Positions 12,274 through 23,936 of a stretch of 64,000 nucleotides of DNA are shown here, piece after piece; position 1 is the first letter of the stretch, and every line of letters begins with the position of its first letter. The stretch spans positions 341,532,444-341,596,443 of the forward strand of contig OX336389.2 in the NCBI GenBank assembly GCA_946902985.2, read 5' to 3'. The stretch is from Meconema thalassinum. Taxonomy: Eukaryota > Arthropoda > Insecta > Orthoptera > Tettigoniidae. Position numbers and translations under genes: made by a program. The notes below the pieces were generated by a model. That model did not search any database, had not been told where the DNA came from, and worked only from the letters and a program-made list of their open reading frames with translations.

Positions 12274-13619
12274 GTACGAACCGAGGACCACCTCAGAAAA
12301 ATGGCATATTTTAAATTTGGAATTTTCGACTAAATTTGCAGTCTGGATGGAAGAGTATGTTTATATAAGCAATTGGAAAAAAATTCGCCTGAAGAAATAT
12401 TTTTATTTCAAGAAATAATGGAGATTTTATGATATGTTAATTTTTAACCAAGAGTATATGAAAGAAGTACTGTCCTGGAAATCGACACTTTTAGCCAGGT
12501 TCGCTGCGAGAAACCAGTTTTTGATCCAGGGAGAGAGAGCAAGGTTGACTTGAGGTCAGGCACACGCCACTATCAAGAGTGGGGGAACAGACGCGTGTCA
12601 GAAGCGCGCCACTTTTAGGCGAGAACCAATAAGAAAATAGTTTGAATACTAAGGAAGGAATAAATATTAAAATCTTTATTTTAATATTTTATAAGAGTGT
12701 TACATATTGAATTCACCAGCAGAGAAAAAGAAATTTAATTGGCAAAACGGATTTTAAATTTAATGACTGAGAGAGAAGTTATGTATGAATTTGTCAGTAT
12801 TCATAGAGGTTGGAGGCTAGTTGACCAGATTTGCGGGGGGAATCTGATCGAGGAGGCTAGGAGACGCTAGGAGTCGAGGCTCTTTCTATTCGGACCGTCG
12901 AGGAGACAAGACGTAATTGAGAAGCTTATTTCCAAAAGGTACCAAATCCAAAAAGTAATATTTTACAGGAAAGAGGAAAAACGCTCAGAGTGTAAAATTT
13001 CATCTGAAAATCCATTTGAGCACATTTATTATGTTCAGATAGAATAAATGCATTGTTATACCAAGTATTTCTGTTTAGGCTTTTGTAGTTTAGGAAATAT
13101 TCATAGAAAATTGTGGATTTGGTACCCTTGGCACTGAAACTCGAAATACTTTCAACCGAAAGTCATAAAATTTCACTGCAGTCATCAGAATCTTCGAGAA
13201 AATTGACTGTATTTAGTTATGCAACAATTAGATTTAAGGTATTTACAGTGAAGGCATAGATTATTTAAATAATATTAAATAAAATTAACAAAACAATGAA
13301 AATTATGCAATGTAACCTACCAGTGCTGAACTTTTGTAATTATGATTGTAGTTTGTGTCTAAAGAACATGAATATGGTAAATTACTTTTGAATTGGACAA
13401 TGGATAATATTATCCAGTACTAAAAGAAATGACCTCTCATTGGCTGCATGGATACGGTACGTATTGGCACATTCAGGCCACAGGATTTGGTACTTATTGG
13501 CATCAAACGTGATTTTAATGCCCTGTTTGTTATGGATTTAGGTCGTTTTGGCAATTGCTTCCTACCAACGTACGTTTTCCATCATAATCTCAATTTCGTT
13601 TTTTCTTTGGATTTGGTAT
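12274..13619. other. AT-rich sequence without recognisable gene
   Basis: I see no family here. A motif close to GGATTTGGTAC...TTGGC recurs near 13119, 13453, 13483 and 13611, and inverted near 12940. The plus frame 13448-13636 therefore shows repeated DLV.IG/DLGRFGN-type peptides, but I would not call it a gene. Confidence 0.4.
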
Positions 13620-13630
13620 CTTTTGGAAAT

Positions 13631-13964
13631 GAATGAAAATCCACAGCCTGCTTCCAGTCTCCGACTGGGTCAGGAATGGAATGAATGAAGCCCCCATCTA
13701 GCGGCGAGGATATGGACTGTGCCGGCTGCCGAGGCCTGACGCACTCCTCTGGGGCAATGATTTAATGAATGACAGATGAAATGAAATGATAGTGGAGAGT
13801 GTTGCTGGAATGAAAGTTGTGACAGGGAAAACCGGAGTACCCGGAGAAAAACCTGTCGGCCTCCGTTTTGTCCAGCACAGATCTCACATGGAGTGACCGG
13901 GATTTGAACCACGGACCCAGCGGTGAGAGGCCGGCGTGCTGCCGCCTAAGCCACGGAGGCTGTC
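13631..13964 (-). mobile_element. tRNA-derived SINE, minus strand, 11-bp target duplications
   Basis: On the minus strand it starts with a tRNA-like head containing an A box (GTGGCTTAGGCGG) and a B box (GGTTCAAATCCCGG), then a conserved body and an A/T-rich tail. It is nearly the same sequence as the plus-strand copy at 27156-27480. It is bracketed by perfect CTTTTGGAAAT duplications at 13620-13630 and 13965-13975, proving LINE-style insertion. Open frames across it are shadows of the SINE. Confidence 0.93.
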
Positions 13965-13975
13965 CTTTTGGAAAT

Positions 13976-16235
13976 ATGCTTCTCAATTATATTCACTCTT
14001 CGAAAAGTATAGACGAAGGTCTTTGTGAACCCGAGACTTCGAGAGGGAGCAACAAGTCATGGAAACGCAGAATTAAGCATTATAAGTCAACAGTATTAAG
14101 AAAGAAGTTATTCACTGCATTTAAGGAAGAAATCAACGACGATATAGAATATTGGAAAGTTTCAAACTGAACATCAAACACGTAACTACGCAGGAAGAAA
14201 GTCTGAAGAAGTGAGACCTAAACTATAAAGAATTCATTAATCTACACAAGAATGGATAAAACTTCAGGTCGGAGGGGAAGAACTACGACTACACATTATT
14301 TCGTAGTGAGAATGATTTTTTAAATTCATCATGTTGGGAAAGTAGAACTATGCTAAACCGGTGAGATCCAGAAATGACCAGAATGACATAGCAGTATGAA
14401 CAGCGAGCTGCAGAACACCGCAGTTTTTCTTATATAACGTTACAAGCTACTACGAGAGAAATTCACGACATGGAGGTGATTTCTTGTGATGGAAGGCACA
14501 CTGCAAACTATCGACTTCAAAGAACATCTAGATCTGAGAAGAAGAAGAAGACGAGCGGATTCGTGATGGAGACGGCGAGGAACCCGTGACTGGAGGACGC
14601 GAGGCAACCAGGACTGCGGCGAGATCGTGTCACCGTCACGTACGAGGCATGCAGGTCAGCAGGCGACGACCCAGCTGGAAACCTGTTTGGTAACATCGAC
14701 CCAGGCCGTTCACCTTCATTGCAGTCCAGTCATAGCAGAGATGACATAATGCAGCCAGTTTGTAGGAGCACGCTGCATTCCAGAAACCACGTGGCGAGAT
14801 TCCGAGGACACAGGCGTCATCAGGTCTGTCACCAGCGATCTCAAAGAGAAGGTAGACCAGTGCATTTTTCACACATCTGTAGTTAGATCTTGTACACGTT
14901 ATTCCAGAATGTTGACCAAAATATTTGCATTTATAACCTATGTTATTGTATTGCCTTGAATGTTTTAGTAAGTTTCTAGTACATGCGATAGTTATTTTCA
15001 TACGTTACTTAGACGTATTTTGAAGGCTTTATCGATGATCTTAGACATCGTTAGTAATTTTCATTGTCATTTTAGAGCGTTAAAATTTTACTTAGAACGA
15101 TTTCGTTGCGATTGCGAACGTATATTCCGTAGATTTGTTGAAACGTCGGAGAATTCCGTAGATTTGAGGTAATATCGAAGAACAATTATATATGTATTGA
15201 AACATGAGAAATGAAGCACAACTTTGTGATAAATAAATAATGTATCAGAGAAAGAGTATAGTCATGTGTTTGACGAAAGCAAGTAAGTTATAATTTGAAG
15301 TAGAGGAAGGACAGAGAATCCTATGATAAAGAGTTTATTCATCTCAGAAACGAAATATTATGTATAAAACGAAGTTGTTGACAGGAGTATTCAATATTGG
15401 CATTGAAGGAACTCCAGTTTGCAAGAAATGTAAAGACATTGTAAAACCCAGAATTTTATTGTACGGAGAAGAACAGTATGCGATAATTGAAGGCATAACT
15501 GAATAAGAAACGATATTATAAAATGTTATGAATGTATATTTGTCATAAATGATACTGTGAGATGGAAGGAAGGATATTAGCATTTATTGTGAACAGAAAC
15601 GTGAGGGAAGGTTATTGTTATTTTTATAACAGAAACAATCAGACTTGAAATTCTGAATTAAGCGAGAAATTGTAACAAAGAAGTATTTGAAGCAGAGAAG
15701 GAAGTAAGTGGAAAGTATTTGAACATAGCACGGAATGTATAATCGATAGAGGATTTTGTAGGAGGAGGCATAGTGTATTCGTGAACGTTATTGCATTTGT
15801 GATTTCTAGTAGGAATACTAAATATCATACTTTGATGAAAGTAGTTGATATGGAACGGTAGAAGTTTTGTGAATGTGCTAAGGGAAGAAATGTTAATTAA
15901 ATGCATTTGTAGTATGAAGGCGTAACAGTAACGCGATTATATGCAACGTGAGTTTATGTAGAAAGGTTTTGTAATATTTGTGGTGATTGAGAGAAGTCGT
16001 ATTTGTATTTGGAGAAGATGGGAGTGTGAGACGTGAGGGTAAATGCCACACACACTCGATATCTGGTTGGAGAATTAATCTGAACACTCGTGCATTGTAA
16101 GTTTGTTTAATTATTAATCTATGAAAAACCGGAGTTGTACACTTTAGTGATGAGATATTTACTTCATTGTGTGTATTCATGATTCACATGGAATTGACAC
16201 ATAAATACCTATTTTGACCAGTTTTATTGTGTGAA
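13976..16235. other. Sequence without recognised gene
   Basis: A short plus-strand open stretch just right of the SINE (to 14170) is basic and charged but matches nothing I recognise. A short (AAG)n tract lies near 14538. The rest is AT-rich with several AATAAA-type signals, and I see no RNA gene or coding exon I can defend. Confidence 0.4.
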
Positions 16236-16239
16236 ATAC

Positions 16240-16450
16240 GAAGAAAGATGGTGATATACGTAGAAAGATGGTAGGTGAGTAGGTAGGTGATATGGAGAAA
16301 AATATTTGGAAGGTAGGTGGTAGGCAGGTTGATAGGTATATAGGTGGTAGGTTGGTGTTAAGTAGGTAGCTTGGTAAGTAGGAATGTGGTAGGTAGGACA
16401 TGGCTAGGAGATGGAAGGTAGGTAGGAATGTGAGTGGATAGGACGGGTAA
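16240..16450 (+). repeat. Degenerate GTAG/GGTA simple repeat
   Basis: About 200 bp dominated by GTAG-type units (GTAGGTAGGTG, TAGGTGGTAGG) with many substitutions. It is an old microsatellite. Confidence 0.8.
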
Positions 16451-16459
16451 TTTTTAATC

Positions 16460-17056
16460 AGAGGTTTCTTCGCTTAGCCTTTGGGGAACCAACCCCACAT
16501 ACTACAAGGCAGCAGAATCTCCACCAGAGCCCCGTTAGCCGCCACTTTGCAGGGTTCCTGCTGGGCCTACACAGCTACCGAAGCGGTCACGGGGCACACA
16601 GTCCCCACGTACTTCACCCCACCAGGCAATCCCTTACTTTATGACGTTGCCAATCTCCCACGACGCACAGTGGGTCGAATCCCATTTCTAGGTGGAAAAA
16701 ATTCACTGCCGCAAATGAAAGCGAAAACTGGCTCATTCGATAGTGAGCAAACCAGATGGTGACCTTCGGTCTTCCTTTCCGCTCTCTGGTGCGTAGGAGG
16801 GAGGGTATAGGTGCTGAAACGTCTTCCTGGCAGTTATCAGGTCATTTGATAGGAGGTGTCGGAGTGAACCGAACGTTGTGATTCTAGTGAGTTCAACGAG
16901 GTGTTGTCTTCTGCGACTCATGGAATAGTGAAAAGAGGTATGTTAGTGCCACTTTACTTTAAACGTCATTAGATAGGAAATATAATGTAGATTCAGGATA
17001 TGTAGTGGTTTGGTTGCGCACGAATGTGCATGATGGTTTATTTTCTTATTTTCAGT
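16460..17056 (+). other. Possible 5' untranslated exon and intron
   Basis: A GC-richer block (16470-16930) is followed by a splice-donor-like AGAG|GTATGT at about 16936. A pyrimidine-rich acceptor TTATTTTCTTATTTTCAG ends at 17055. If used, these give a roughly 119-bp intron just before the ATG at 17061. This rests on motifs only. Confidence 0.25.
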
Positions 17057-17060
17057 CACT

Positions 17061-17408
17061 ATGAGGGCATTACCGGGAGAAGAATTTTTCAACGCGTGGC
17101 GGTCGTGTCGTAAAGAGGCGCGTACAGGCGTCATATTTCAATATGTTATGAATAAATGTGATCCTACAACTCTTACTGACACTCAGATTCAGGAGCTAAG
17201 AAACAAAATTAAGTTCATATCCCATAATATTAACAAAAATGGGAGAGTGCATGAAGAACAATGCCACGTAAAAACTCCTGGTAATCTACCTATGGAAGCT
17301 ATTGAGTTACTTAATGACTCCCAAGGAACTTTTACATCAAATGATGAAGACCAGTATAGCAATGACTACGATGCTCTGGACTCTACAGAAGAATCAGGTG
17401 ACGAATGA
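17061..17408 (+). CDS. Small hypothetical protein, possibly a single coding exon
   Basis: A 115-residue frame starts at an ATG six bases after a good splice acceptor and ends with a strongly acidic tail (SNDYDALDSTEESGDE). The body is charged and helical, with no signal peptide, membrane segment or zinc motif. I do not recognise a family. AT-rich sequence with AATAAA signals follows (one near 17680). It may be the last exon of a small host gene, or an accessory ORF of a DNA transposon. Against a real gene are its length and the absence of any conserved domain. Confidence 0.35.
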   Translation: MRALPGEEFFNAWRSCRKEARTGVIFQYVMNKCDPTTLTDTQIQELRNKIKFISHNINKNGRVHEEQCHVKTPGNLPMEAIELLNDSQGTFTSNDEDQYSNDYDALDSTEESGDE

Positions 17409-18350
17409 ACATTAGACAATTTGTTATTATTAACAGGAAAGAGATTAATGAGAACATTACTTGACGAATGGACGTTTTCTTTTTATTTGCAATGGGAGAA
17501 ATACGCCTAGTATTCAATTTATGTTGTCTTTATTTCCATGCATTTCCAGAGAAATAATATTGTTTTCGTGTGTGAAGTATGTTTACTAAAACTACGTCAT
17601 TAACAGGACTGTAGAATTACATTTTGTTGTAAAGAAATTGTTTGCATGATTTTGACGAATTTTTTTTTATTTTTAGAAAATAAATTTTAATTTTTGTACA
17701 ATTTCGATGTTCTATGTTTATTAACAATTTAATATACGTTTTTAATCTGGATGATTTTACAAACAGTGACTTTGTCTATTTCCTCAAATAAGGTGTAACA
17801 AGAATAATTGACTGAAAGTCTCATTGTTATTCATATTTTATCTAGTTTTAAATAGTATGTTTACCACTGTCATAAACTATAATATACACATCCAAATCGT
17901 GATTTTTACTACCGAAAATGGATGATTCTTTTCTTGCTTTCGGTCATTGCACCTACCCTTACCCCTCACCCCTATATATATACCCCTGCAGATCGTACAC
18001 TTTAGACGATGCCAGAAATGAATTCAGCGACCTAGAAAACGGTATATTGCCAACTTTTAATAGAATCCCAGCACTATTAACGAAGTTATTAATTTTTTCC
18101 ACCTAGATTTGGGATTCGACACACTGTGCGACATGGACGACGGGTTGGACTTATGGGAGACGGCTGCAGAGCATCACGTGGTTTAAATTGGCGTACTTCT
18201 GACTCGTGTCATGAAAAATCTGGCCCGTGGCTAGTTGGTCGCTGCATCTCTTTTTTATACCGTTCGTGCGGATTGCCTATACAGCTCCTGAACTTGGCTG
18301 GCATGAGCAGTTGACTCCTTTGGCATCAAATGGAAACAGATTCCGCCACC
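17409..18350. other. AT-rich sequence, nothing recognised
   Basis: Apart from likely polyadenylation signals after the 115-residue frame, I see no coding, repeat or RNA feature. Confidence 0.4.
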
Positions 18351-18359
18351 TCTCTATAT

Positions 18360-18500
18360 CATTTATTGAAGGAATTATGCTATTGGCTCGGCAATTCGAT
18401 TGACAAAATCTCCCCTAGTTTTTGCGCTAGCCACTGCACGTGCTTTACGAAGTAGTTCCCAGCCTCAATAAAATATCCCAATGCTTTATCTTTCAATGCA
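18360..18500 (-). other. Short open segment ending near a poly(A) signal
   Basis: On the minus strand about 40 residues (ending KLGEILSIELPSQ) stop at 18380 and are followed within about 20 bases by AATAAA. It is fused downstream of the Tc1 transposase remnant. It could be a captured terminal exon or chance, and I recognise no family. Confidence 0.2.
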
Positions 18501-19290
18501 GGTAATCTCAATATAAAATATATAGCATATTCGGGTACAGTCCGGGGGCGGAGTCCCCTTCCATCCCCTTGCAGTGTCATCCCACACATGTTCAATGATG
18601 GAGTGATCCGGGGATCTTGCTGACCTTGGGAGGAACTCAACATGCTCTAGGCAGTCCATAGACACACGTGCTGTTTGTGTACGTGCATTATCCTGTTGGA
18701 ACACTGTCCCAGGGTGCTTTGCCATAAGGGGTAGGACGTGCGGACGCAGAATATCTGTAACGTATCGCTGTGTATCAAAGCCTGCCAAAGCACTATTAGA
18801 GGTGACCTGAACGCATATCCTATGGCTCCCCACACCATGATGCGCCTGTGTGTCTTTCCACAATATGGGCAGAATCCGCCCTCTGCGCTCTGTCCTCGAC
18901 ACCGCTAAACCCGCACACAATAGTCATCGGAGGTTATGGAGAAGCGTAACCCATCACTGAACATTATGCGATGCCAGTCGTCCTCTGTCCATGCCTCCCG
19001 GAAAATGCACCACTCCAATCGCAGGCGTTAGTGTTCTGGTGTCAATGGCAACCGACGCATGGGCCGGTAGGACCCCAATCCGGCGTGTGCGAGTCGTCGA
19101 GACACTGTGCGGGAACTCACAGGATGTTGTAGAGTCTGCAGCACATGTACGCGGATGGCGGGTGTCGAAGTTATGGGATACCACAATGCTTTGAACACCA
19201 TACGACGGTCTTCCCACGGGGTGGTGTTTCTTGGTCGACCCAAATCTGCACGACGTGAGTGGGTGCCCTCCTTTACCCATTGAGTCCAAC
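18500..19290 (-). pseudogene. Tc1-like transposase remnant
   Basis: This is a cut-and-paste transposase fragment of the Tc1/mariner superfamily. On the minus strand it begins inside the DNA-binding region (GRPRNTTPWEDR) and passes through RTVSRRLAHAGLG. It then shows catalytic-core signatures: first Asp near IMFSDGLRFS, second in FQQDNARTQTARV, then SARSPDHSIIEHVWD about 34 residues on. It is split over two frames with a stop near 18900, and it lacks both the start of the protein and any inverted terminal repeat. The right end abuts the leader of the next gypsy element. Confidence 0.85.
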
Positions 19291-19310
19291 ATAAGATAAA
19301 TAACGTTGTG

Positions 19311-19464
19311 AAACCGAGTGACTTTCTAACCCCAACGCAAGTGTTGCACTGAACGCCGTTCATCGCAGTGCGTGTTGGAAATACTAAACCGAGTGAACTT
19401 TCTAACCTCAACGCAAGTGTGTGCACCGATCTACGTTCATCGCAAGTGCGTGTTAGAAATACTG
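19311..19464 (+). repeat. Tandem duplication in gypsy 3 leader
   Basis: Two adjacent copies of about 75-78 bp, each starting AAACCGAGTG and ending GTT(G/A)GAAATACT. They lie just upstream of the gag ATG at 19484. They are probably part of the element's 5' untranslated region; no 5' LTR is present. Confidence 0.8.
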
Positions 19465-19483
19465 TTCTCCACTCATCTTCACT

Positions 19484-20287
19484 ATGCCGGACTTAACTTC
19501 TGAGCAACTCCAACAATTCTCGGCAATCATCGTCGACGCTATCCGACAGCCTAGTTCAACAACGTCATCATCACAGCCTCAACCGCCACAATTCACAATG
19601 CAACCGTATCGTACAACCGACGGGACGACTGTAGCCGACTATTTCACTCGGTTTACCTGGGCGCTCAACTTGAGCAAGGCACCCGCGGATCAACACGCAC
19701 ATTTTGCACGGGTTTACATGGGATCTGAACTCAATGATGCCCTGAAGATTCTGGTGAGTCCTAATGATCCGGAAACTCTGTCATACAACGAGATTCAATC
19801 TAAGCTGAAAGGCCACTTCGACGCCACACGCAACAAGTTTGCCGAGAGCATCAAATTTCGGAGTGTAATGCAGAAGCAAGGAGAAACCATCGCTAGCTTC
19901 ACCTTAAGACTGCGGCAGACTGCAACGTTTTGTGAGTATGGCACATTTCTTGATCGCATGTTAATTGAACAAATGCTCGCAGGATTGGAATCGCGAGAAA
20001 TGTGCGACGAGATTATTGCAAAACAACCAGAGAACTTGACCGCAGCATATGAAATCGCGCACGCAATCGAAGCTACTCGCATTACCACCGACAAGGTCAA
20101 AACAGCTGCCGCTAAGTCTGAATCAACCAATCGGATTGGATACGAGAAGCCTCTGTCCAGAAAGAACATCAACCAGCAGCCGCCACGCAGCAAGTCAGCT
20201 CATCGAAGTCAAGGGTCTTACAACCTAACCAGACAGCACCAATGGCCACACCAGGCAAACCAGAGTGCATCCCAGGACAACCAATAA
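19484..20287 (+). CDS. Gypsy 3 Gag (capsid), ending before the zinc knuckles
   Basis: A 267-residue Gag begins at ATG 19484. It has a Gln/Pro-rich N-terminus, then a retrotransposon capsid domain (VADYFTRFTWALNL, ARVYMGSELNDALKIL, LTLRLRQTATFC-like helices) and a basic linker. The TAA at 20285 falls just before two CCHC zinc knuckles that are still readable in the same frame (CAGCGEAHPRSQC and CLKCGKKGHIRKVC, 20290-20390), so the stop is a decay event that removes the nucleic-acid-binding part. Confidence 0.85.
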   Translation: MPDLTSEQLQQFSAIIVDAIRQPSSTTSSSQPQPPQFTMQPYRTTDGTTVADYFTRFTWALNLSKAPADQHAHFARVYMGSELNDALKILVSPNDPETLSYNEIQSKLKGHFDATRNKFAESIKFRSVMQKQGETIASFTLRLRQTATFCEYGTFLDRMLIEQMLAGLESREMCDEIIAKQPENLTAAYEIAHAIEATRITTDKVKTAAAKSESTNRIGYEKPLSRKNINQQPPRSKSAHRSQGSYNLTRQHQWPHQANQSASQDNQ

Positions 20288-21975
20288 TCATGTGCAGGGT
20301 GCGGTGAAGCTCACCCTCGTAGTCAGTGTAGGTTCCTGAACGCCGAGTGCCTGAAGTGTGGCAAGAAAGGTCACATCAGAAAAGTTTGCCGATCGAAATC
20401 AAGGAAACATCGGACAACAAACCATAATACCGAAGAAGAGCTTCCAGCAGAAAACCTCGACGTTGTGGACTACCTCAGCAAAATCGAGGTCATCGGATTG
20501 GTCAACGCAGCACCTAAGCCACTGGTTGATGTCTACCTAGAGGGAACCACCGTCAAAATGGAACTCGACTCCGGCGCCCCCTGCTAAACCATGAGCAAAT
20601 CAATGCTAAGTATGATCAAACCAGGTTTTGTGTTGCAGAGAAACGATCGTAACTTCGTCAGTTACACTGGCCATCCGATTAAATGCATTGGCAAAACGTC
20701 AGTGTGCACCACCATCGGAACCACAACCAGGAACCTGAATCTCTATGTGGTTGACGATGAAGTCGAATAGCTCTTTGGCGGAGAGTGGATTTCAGAGATT
20801 GTACGGGAGATCGACTTTGGTCACCCCTTCGCAAAAGCCGACCCAATCCACAAGCTCTCAGACAAGCAGGCTCTGACCTTGGAACAACAGAAGCAGCTCG
20901 ACAACATTCTATCTCGCTACCAGGATGTGTTCAGCGACACACCCGGGAAGGTCTCAGGTCCCCCAGCAAAGATGCACCTGAAGGCTGGAGCCACACCTGT
21001 TTTCGCCAGAGCTCGAGACGTACCAGTTGCCCTCCGCGATGCCTATGCCAAGGAAATCGACAAGAAAATTGCATATGGCTTCTACAAAAGACGCACGTCG
21101 TCGCCAAGAAGAACGGCAAACTAAGGATCACAGGCAACTAAAAGCCTACTCTCAACCCGCGGATCATCATCGATGAACATCCGATTCCCAAGGTGGAACA
21201 TCTGTTCAACCGAACGCGCGGCTCCACTCTCTTCTGCCATCTGGATATCACCGACGCGTACACTCATCTCGAGGTCGGCGACGAGTTGAGCCATGCTCTC
21301 ACGCTTAACACGCCAACTCACGGTCTGATCCGCCCAACGCGAGCAGTATATGGAGCAGCTAACATCCCCGCTATCTGGCAGCGGCGAATGGACACAATCC
21401 TGCATAGTCACCCAAACATCGTAAGTTTTTTCGATGACAGTATAGTTTTTGCTGATAGCTTCGAAAATCTGATGCAGGCCCGCAGCACCACTCTGGAACG
21501 CTTTCGGCAACACAACCTCAAGCTCAACCGAGCCAAATGCGTTTTCGCTCAAACTTCTCTGGAAGCCCTTGGCCACAAAATCGATGCGTCAGGCATCCGC
21601 AAGTCTGATGCACACATCTGAGCTGTACGAGATGCACCGAAACCAACTACACCAGAAGAACTCCAACTGTTTCTTGGTAAAGTAACCTACTACAGTTCGT
21701 TCATCCCCGATTTGTCCACCAGAGACAGACCACTCAGAGACATGCTGCTCAAGGACCCTCTCATCTGGACACCAGAAGGCGACAGAGCATACAAGGACAT
21801 CAAGAACGCCCTAACCTCGCCCCAGGTACTCATGCAGTATGACCCAGCGTTACCACTCCTGTTGGCCACGGACGCTAGCAAGACCGGCCTGGGCGCAGTA
21901 CTGTCACACCGGCTCAGCAACGGGCAAGAACGTCCAATCGCTTACGCCAGTCGAACGATAACAGCAACGGAGTAA
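20288..21975 (+). pseudogene. Gypsy 3 pol: knuckles, protease, RT, start of RNase H
   Basis: Readable in order: the two CCHC knuckles, a protease with LDSGAPC (20560-20590), RT with a fingers/palm region, a YVDD-equivalent box altered to FFDDS (about 21430), and RNase H LLATDASKTGLGAVLS (about 21870). In-frame stops fall near 20586, 20770, 21139 and 21620, and a frameshift lies near 21090. RNase H stops at 21973 and the rest of pol is missing up to the integrase tail. The element resembles the K02A2.6-type (Mag/CsRn1-side) gypsy lineages, on motif style only. Confidence 0.87.
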
Positions 21976-22005
21976 AGGTACCCTCTTCTCCGCAAGAGAC
22001 TCAAC

Positions 22006-22215
22006 TTGACCATGCCACGACCAAGTCACCGCGCAACCGACCAAGTCACCGCGCTGCCGACCAAGTCACCGCGCAACCGACAAGGTCACCGTGCAACCGA
22101 CCAAGTCACCGTGCAACCGAGCAATCCACCACACAACCGACAAGGTCACCGCAAACCCGACGAAGTCACCGCACAACCGACGAAGCCACCGCACAACCGA
22201 CCAAGCCACCGAGCA
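22006..22215 (+). repeat. 17-18-bp minisatellite inside gypsy 3
   Basis: About a dozen units close to CAACCGACCAAGTCACCG. It occupies the place where the end of RNase H and most of the integrase should be, and it is translated as repeats of the HRATDQV/PTKSPRN type. It appears to have replaced a deleted segment or expanded after the deletion. Confidence 0.9.
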
Positions 22216-22383
22216 ACCGATCCTGAGACGAGTTCGCTTCACCAAGACACCAGCAACAGTCCAAACACCACCAGCCACACCAGCTACACCGGTAAACAGG
22301 ACACCACCTATTTCCCAGACTACTTTTATTCCACACAGGAGTACTCACCGGCGAAGACCACCATTGAGATTCTCTCCTGATTA
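22216..22383 (+). pseudogene. Gypsy 3 pol C-terminal tail
   Basis: A Pro/Thr-rich stretch ends in a basic RRRPPLRFSPD followed by TGA, the usual look of the extreme C-terminus of gypsy integrases. Everything from RNase H to here is deleted. Confidence 0.65.
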
Positions 22384-22404
22384 AGTTTCCTAAATCATCC
22401 ATTT

Positions 22405-22419
22405 AAAAGAGGGAGGAAA
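22405..22419 (+). promoter_or_regulatory. Polypurine tract of gypsy 3
   Basis: AAAAGAGGGAGGAAA lies immediately before the LTR's TG. Confidence 0.85.
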
Positions 22420-22709
22420 TGTTGTGTATTTACTTGAGTTGGCAGGAACATTCTGGTCAGTGTTGTGTATTTAAGCTACTTGAGTTAACACGAACATTCT
22501 AGTCACTATGCCCAGAACATTCCAATCTGGAACATTCGATTCTGGAACTTTCCAGCTACTATGTATATATGCACCCGCGGACTGTAGACGACAGTTCCGC
22601 TCAAGTTAGTTCACATTGTGTATCGTTGTGTATCAACTAGTGTTTAATAAAACGTTGTTTTATATTAACAAGTGCATGTTATTTATCTTATATCTTCCAC
22701 GATATAACA
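22420..22709 (+). repeat. 3' LTR of gypsy 3 (solo; 5' LTR absent)
   Basis: It begins TGTTGTGTAT after the polypurine tract and ends ATATAACA, giving TGTT...AACA ends and a length of 290 bp. Inside are short repeated ACATTC motifs, a TATATA box near 22561 and an AATAAA signal near 22646. No matching 5' copy occurs in the window. Confidence 0.8.
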
Positions 22710-23105
22710 GAGAACATGCCACCCTCAATATAAATATAGCCTAGATAATCCCATAAGGGCAAAGGCCTCCTGCGAACAGGGACGTGCTCTGGTTTAAACT
22801 CGTTAGGCGAGCAAGTCCTAAGGAGTTGTGTACAAGTTTTTACTCCACTTGCTACACTTCACTGTAGTTCACTGCACTAACACTACATTGCACTTCGCTT
22901 TACGTGCGTTGTTTGACTTGTTACACGTTGCAGAAGTGTATCTTTCATGTCATAGGTGTGCTGTCTACCAGGATCTTTCATTGTTGAAGCTCTCCTTCTC
23001 TTCCCTTCTTATAGTTCCATACGTCTCCATTCTTGTCTCTCCCGTGCTATCCTCGTCCAGTGTTTGCCAGTCTTCCTTACGATTGAGTCATCCCAATAAC
23101 CCTCA
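22710..23105. other. Sequence without recognised feature
   Basis: No coding family, RNA or repeat that I recognise. It lies between the gypsy LTR and the RTE fragment. Confidence 0.4.
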
Positions 23106-23109
23106 ATAA

Positions 23110-23505
23110 CCGTGGGCAATTACACCTTTGAGAGAGTTGAACAGTTTAAATATCTGGGATCAACAGTCACCTACTCAAATGATACCTCTTATGAAATTAA
23201 ACAGAGATTAATAGCAGCCAACAGAGCCTATTTTGCTCTAACAAGCCTTCTCTCCTCAAGGCTCTTGACCCGTACCACTAAATTTACCATCTATAAAACA
23301 CTTATAAGACCTGTGCTTACATATGCCTCGGAAACTTGGCCACTAACAGAAAAAGATACTGGAATGCTGGATGCCTTCGAAATAAAGATACTTCGAAGAA
23401 TCATCGGCCCAGTCTGCGAAAGAGAAACACGGAGGAGGAGGTACAATCATGAATTGTACAACATTTATAAAGACCCACCTATTAGAAGAAGGTGCAATCA
23501 GATCC
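23110..23505 (+). pseudogene. RTE-like LINE reverse transcriptase fragment
   Basis: This is the C-terminal RT region of a non-LTR retrotransposon: FKYLGSTVTYS, EIKQRLIAANRAY, then YKTLIRPVLTYASETW and KILRRIIGPV. This series of signatures is typical of RTE/BovB-like insect LINEs. It starts abruptly (5' truncated) and loses similarity after about 23505, before the usual GH..RM tail. A second fragment of the same broad type is at 61819-62538 on the other strand. Confidence 0.8.
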
Positions 23506-23510
23506 ACAGG

Positions 23511-23936
23511 TTTGAACAAGATAAACCGGACTATTCTTTTTGGTTTATAACTCTTAACAGTAATGAAATAATGAATCTTCTTTATGCTACAAAAGAACCA
23601 AAACGGCGTGAAATTCATTTTTGTTTATTTATATATATACTGATAAGAGGGGGTGTGAATGGCTGCTGCTTCATTAAAAATGTAAGTAAATAGGTTACTG
23701 TTCGTGGCAACATACAGGTTTATTTTGAATTGTATTTTGATCTTTTATTGCTAATTAACGTTAAAGTTTTATTTAGAAGTATTTATTGATTGATTGGTTA
23801 TTTTGTTTCTTTTTAGGTGTGGTAATGCGCCACTAACGTAGTGAACAGACAGTGAACAACCATACATTATGCTTTAAAGTACTCTGTGCTCTTGTGCAAC
23901 GTTAATAACTTACAATAAAAATATGTATTATAACAC
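23511..23936 (+). other. Upstream region of the IAP pseudogene
   Basis: It holds a donor-like ATGTAAGTAA at about 23678 and an acceptor-like TTTGTTTCTTTTTAG ending about 23816, which would give a 5' untranslated intron. No coding is recognised. It may be remnant 5' UTR or unrelated. Confidence 0.25.

Noticed and set aside
13670..13986. Minus-strand open frames of 74-80 residues
   Set aside because: They are translations of the SINE and recur over the other SINE copy.
19285..19310. Inverted 14-base match to the end of the gypsy 3 LTR (GTTATTTATCTTAT)
   Set aside because: AT-rich and short; a match of this size is compatible with chance, and the orientation is wrong for a 5' LTR.
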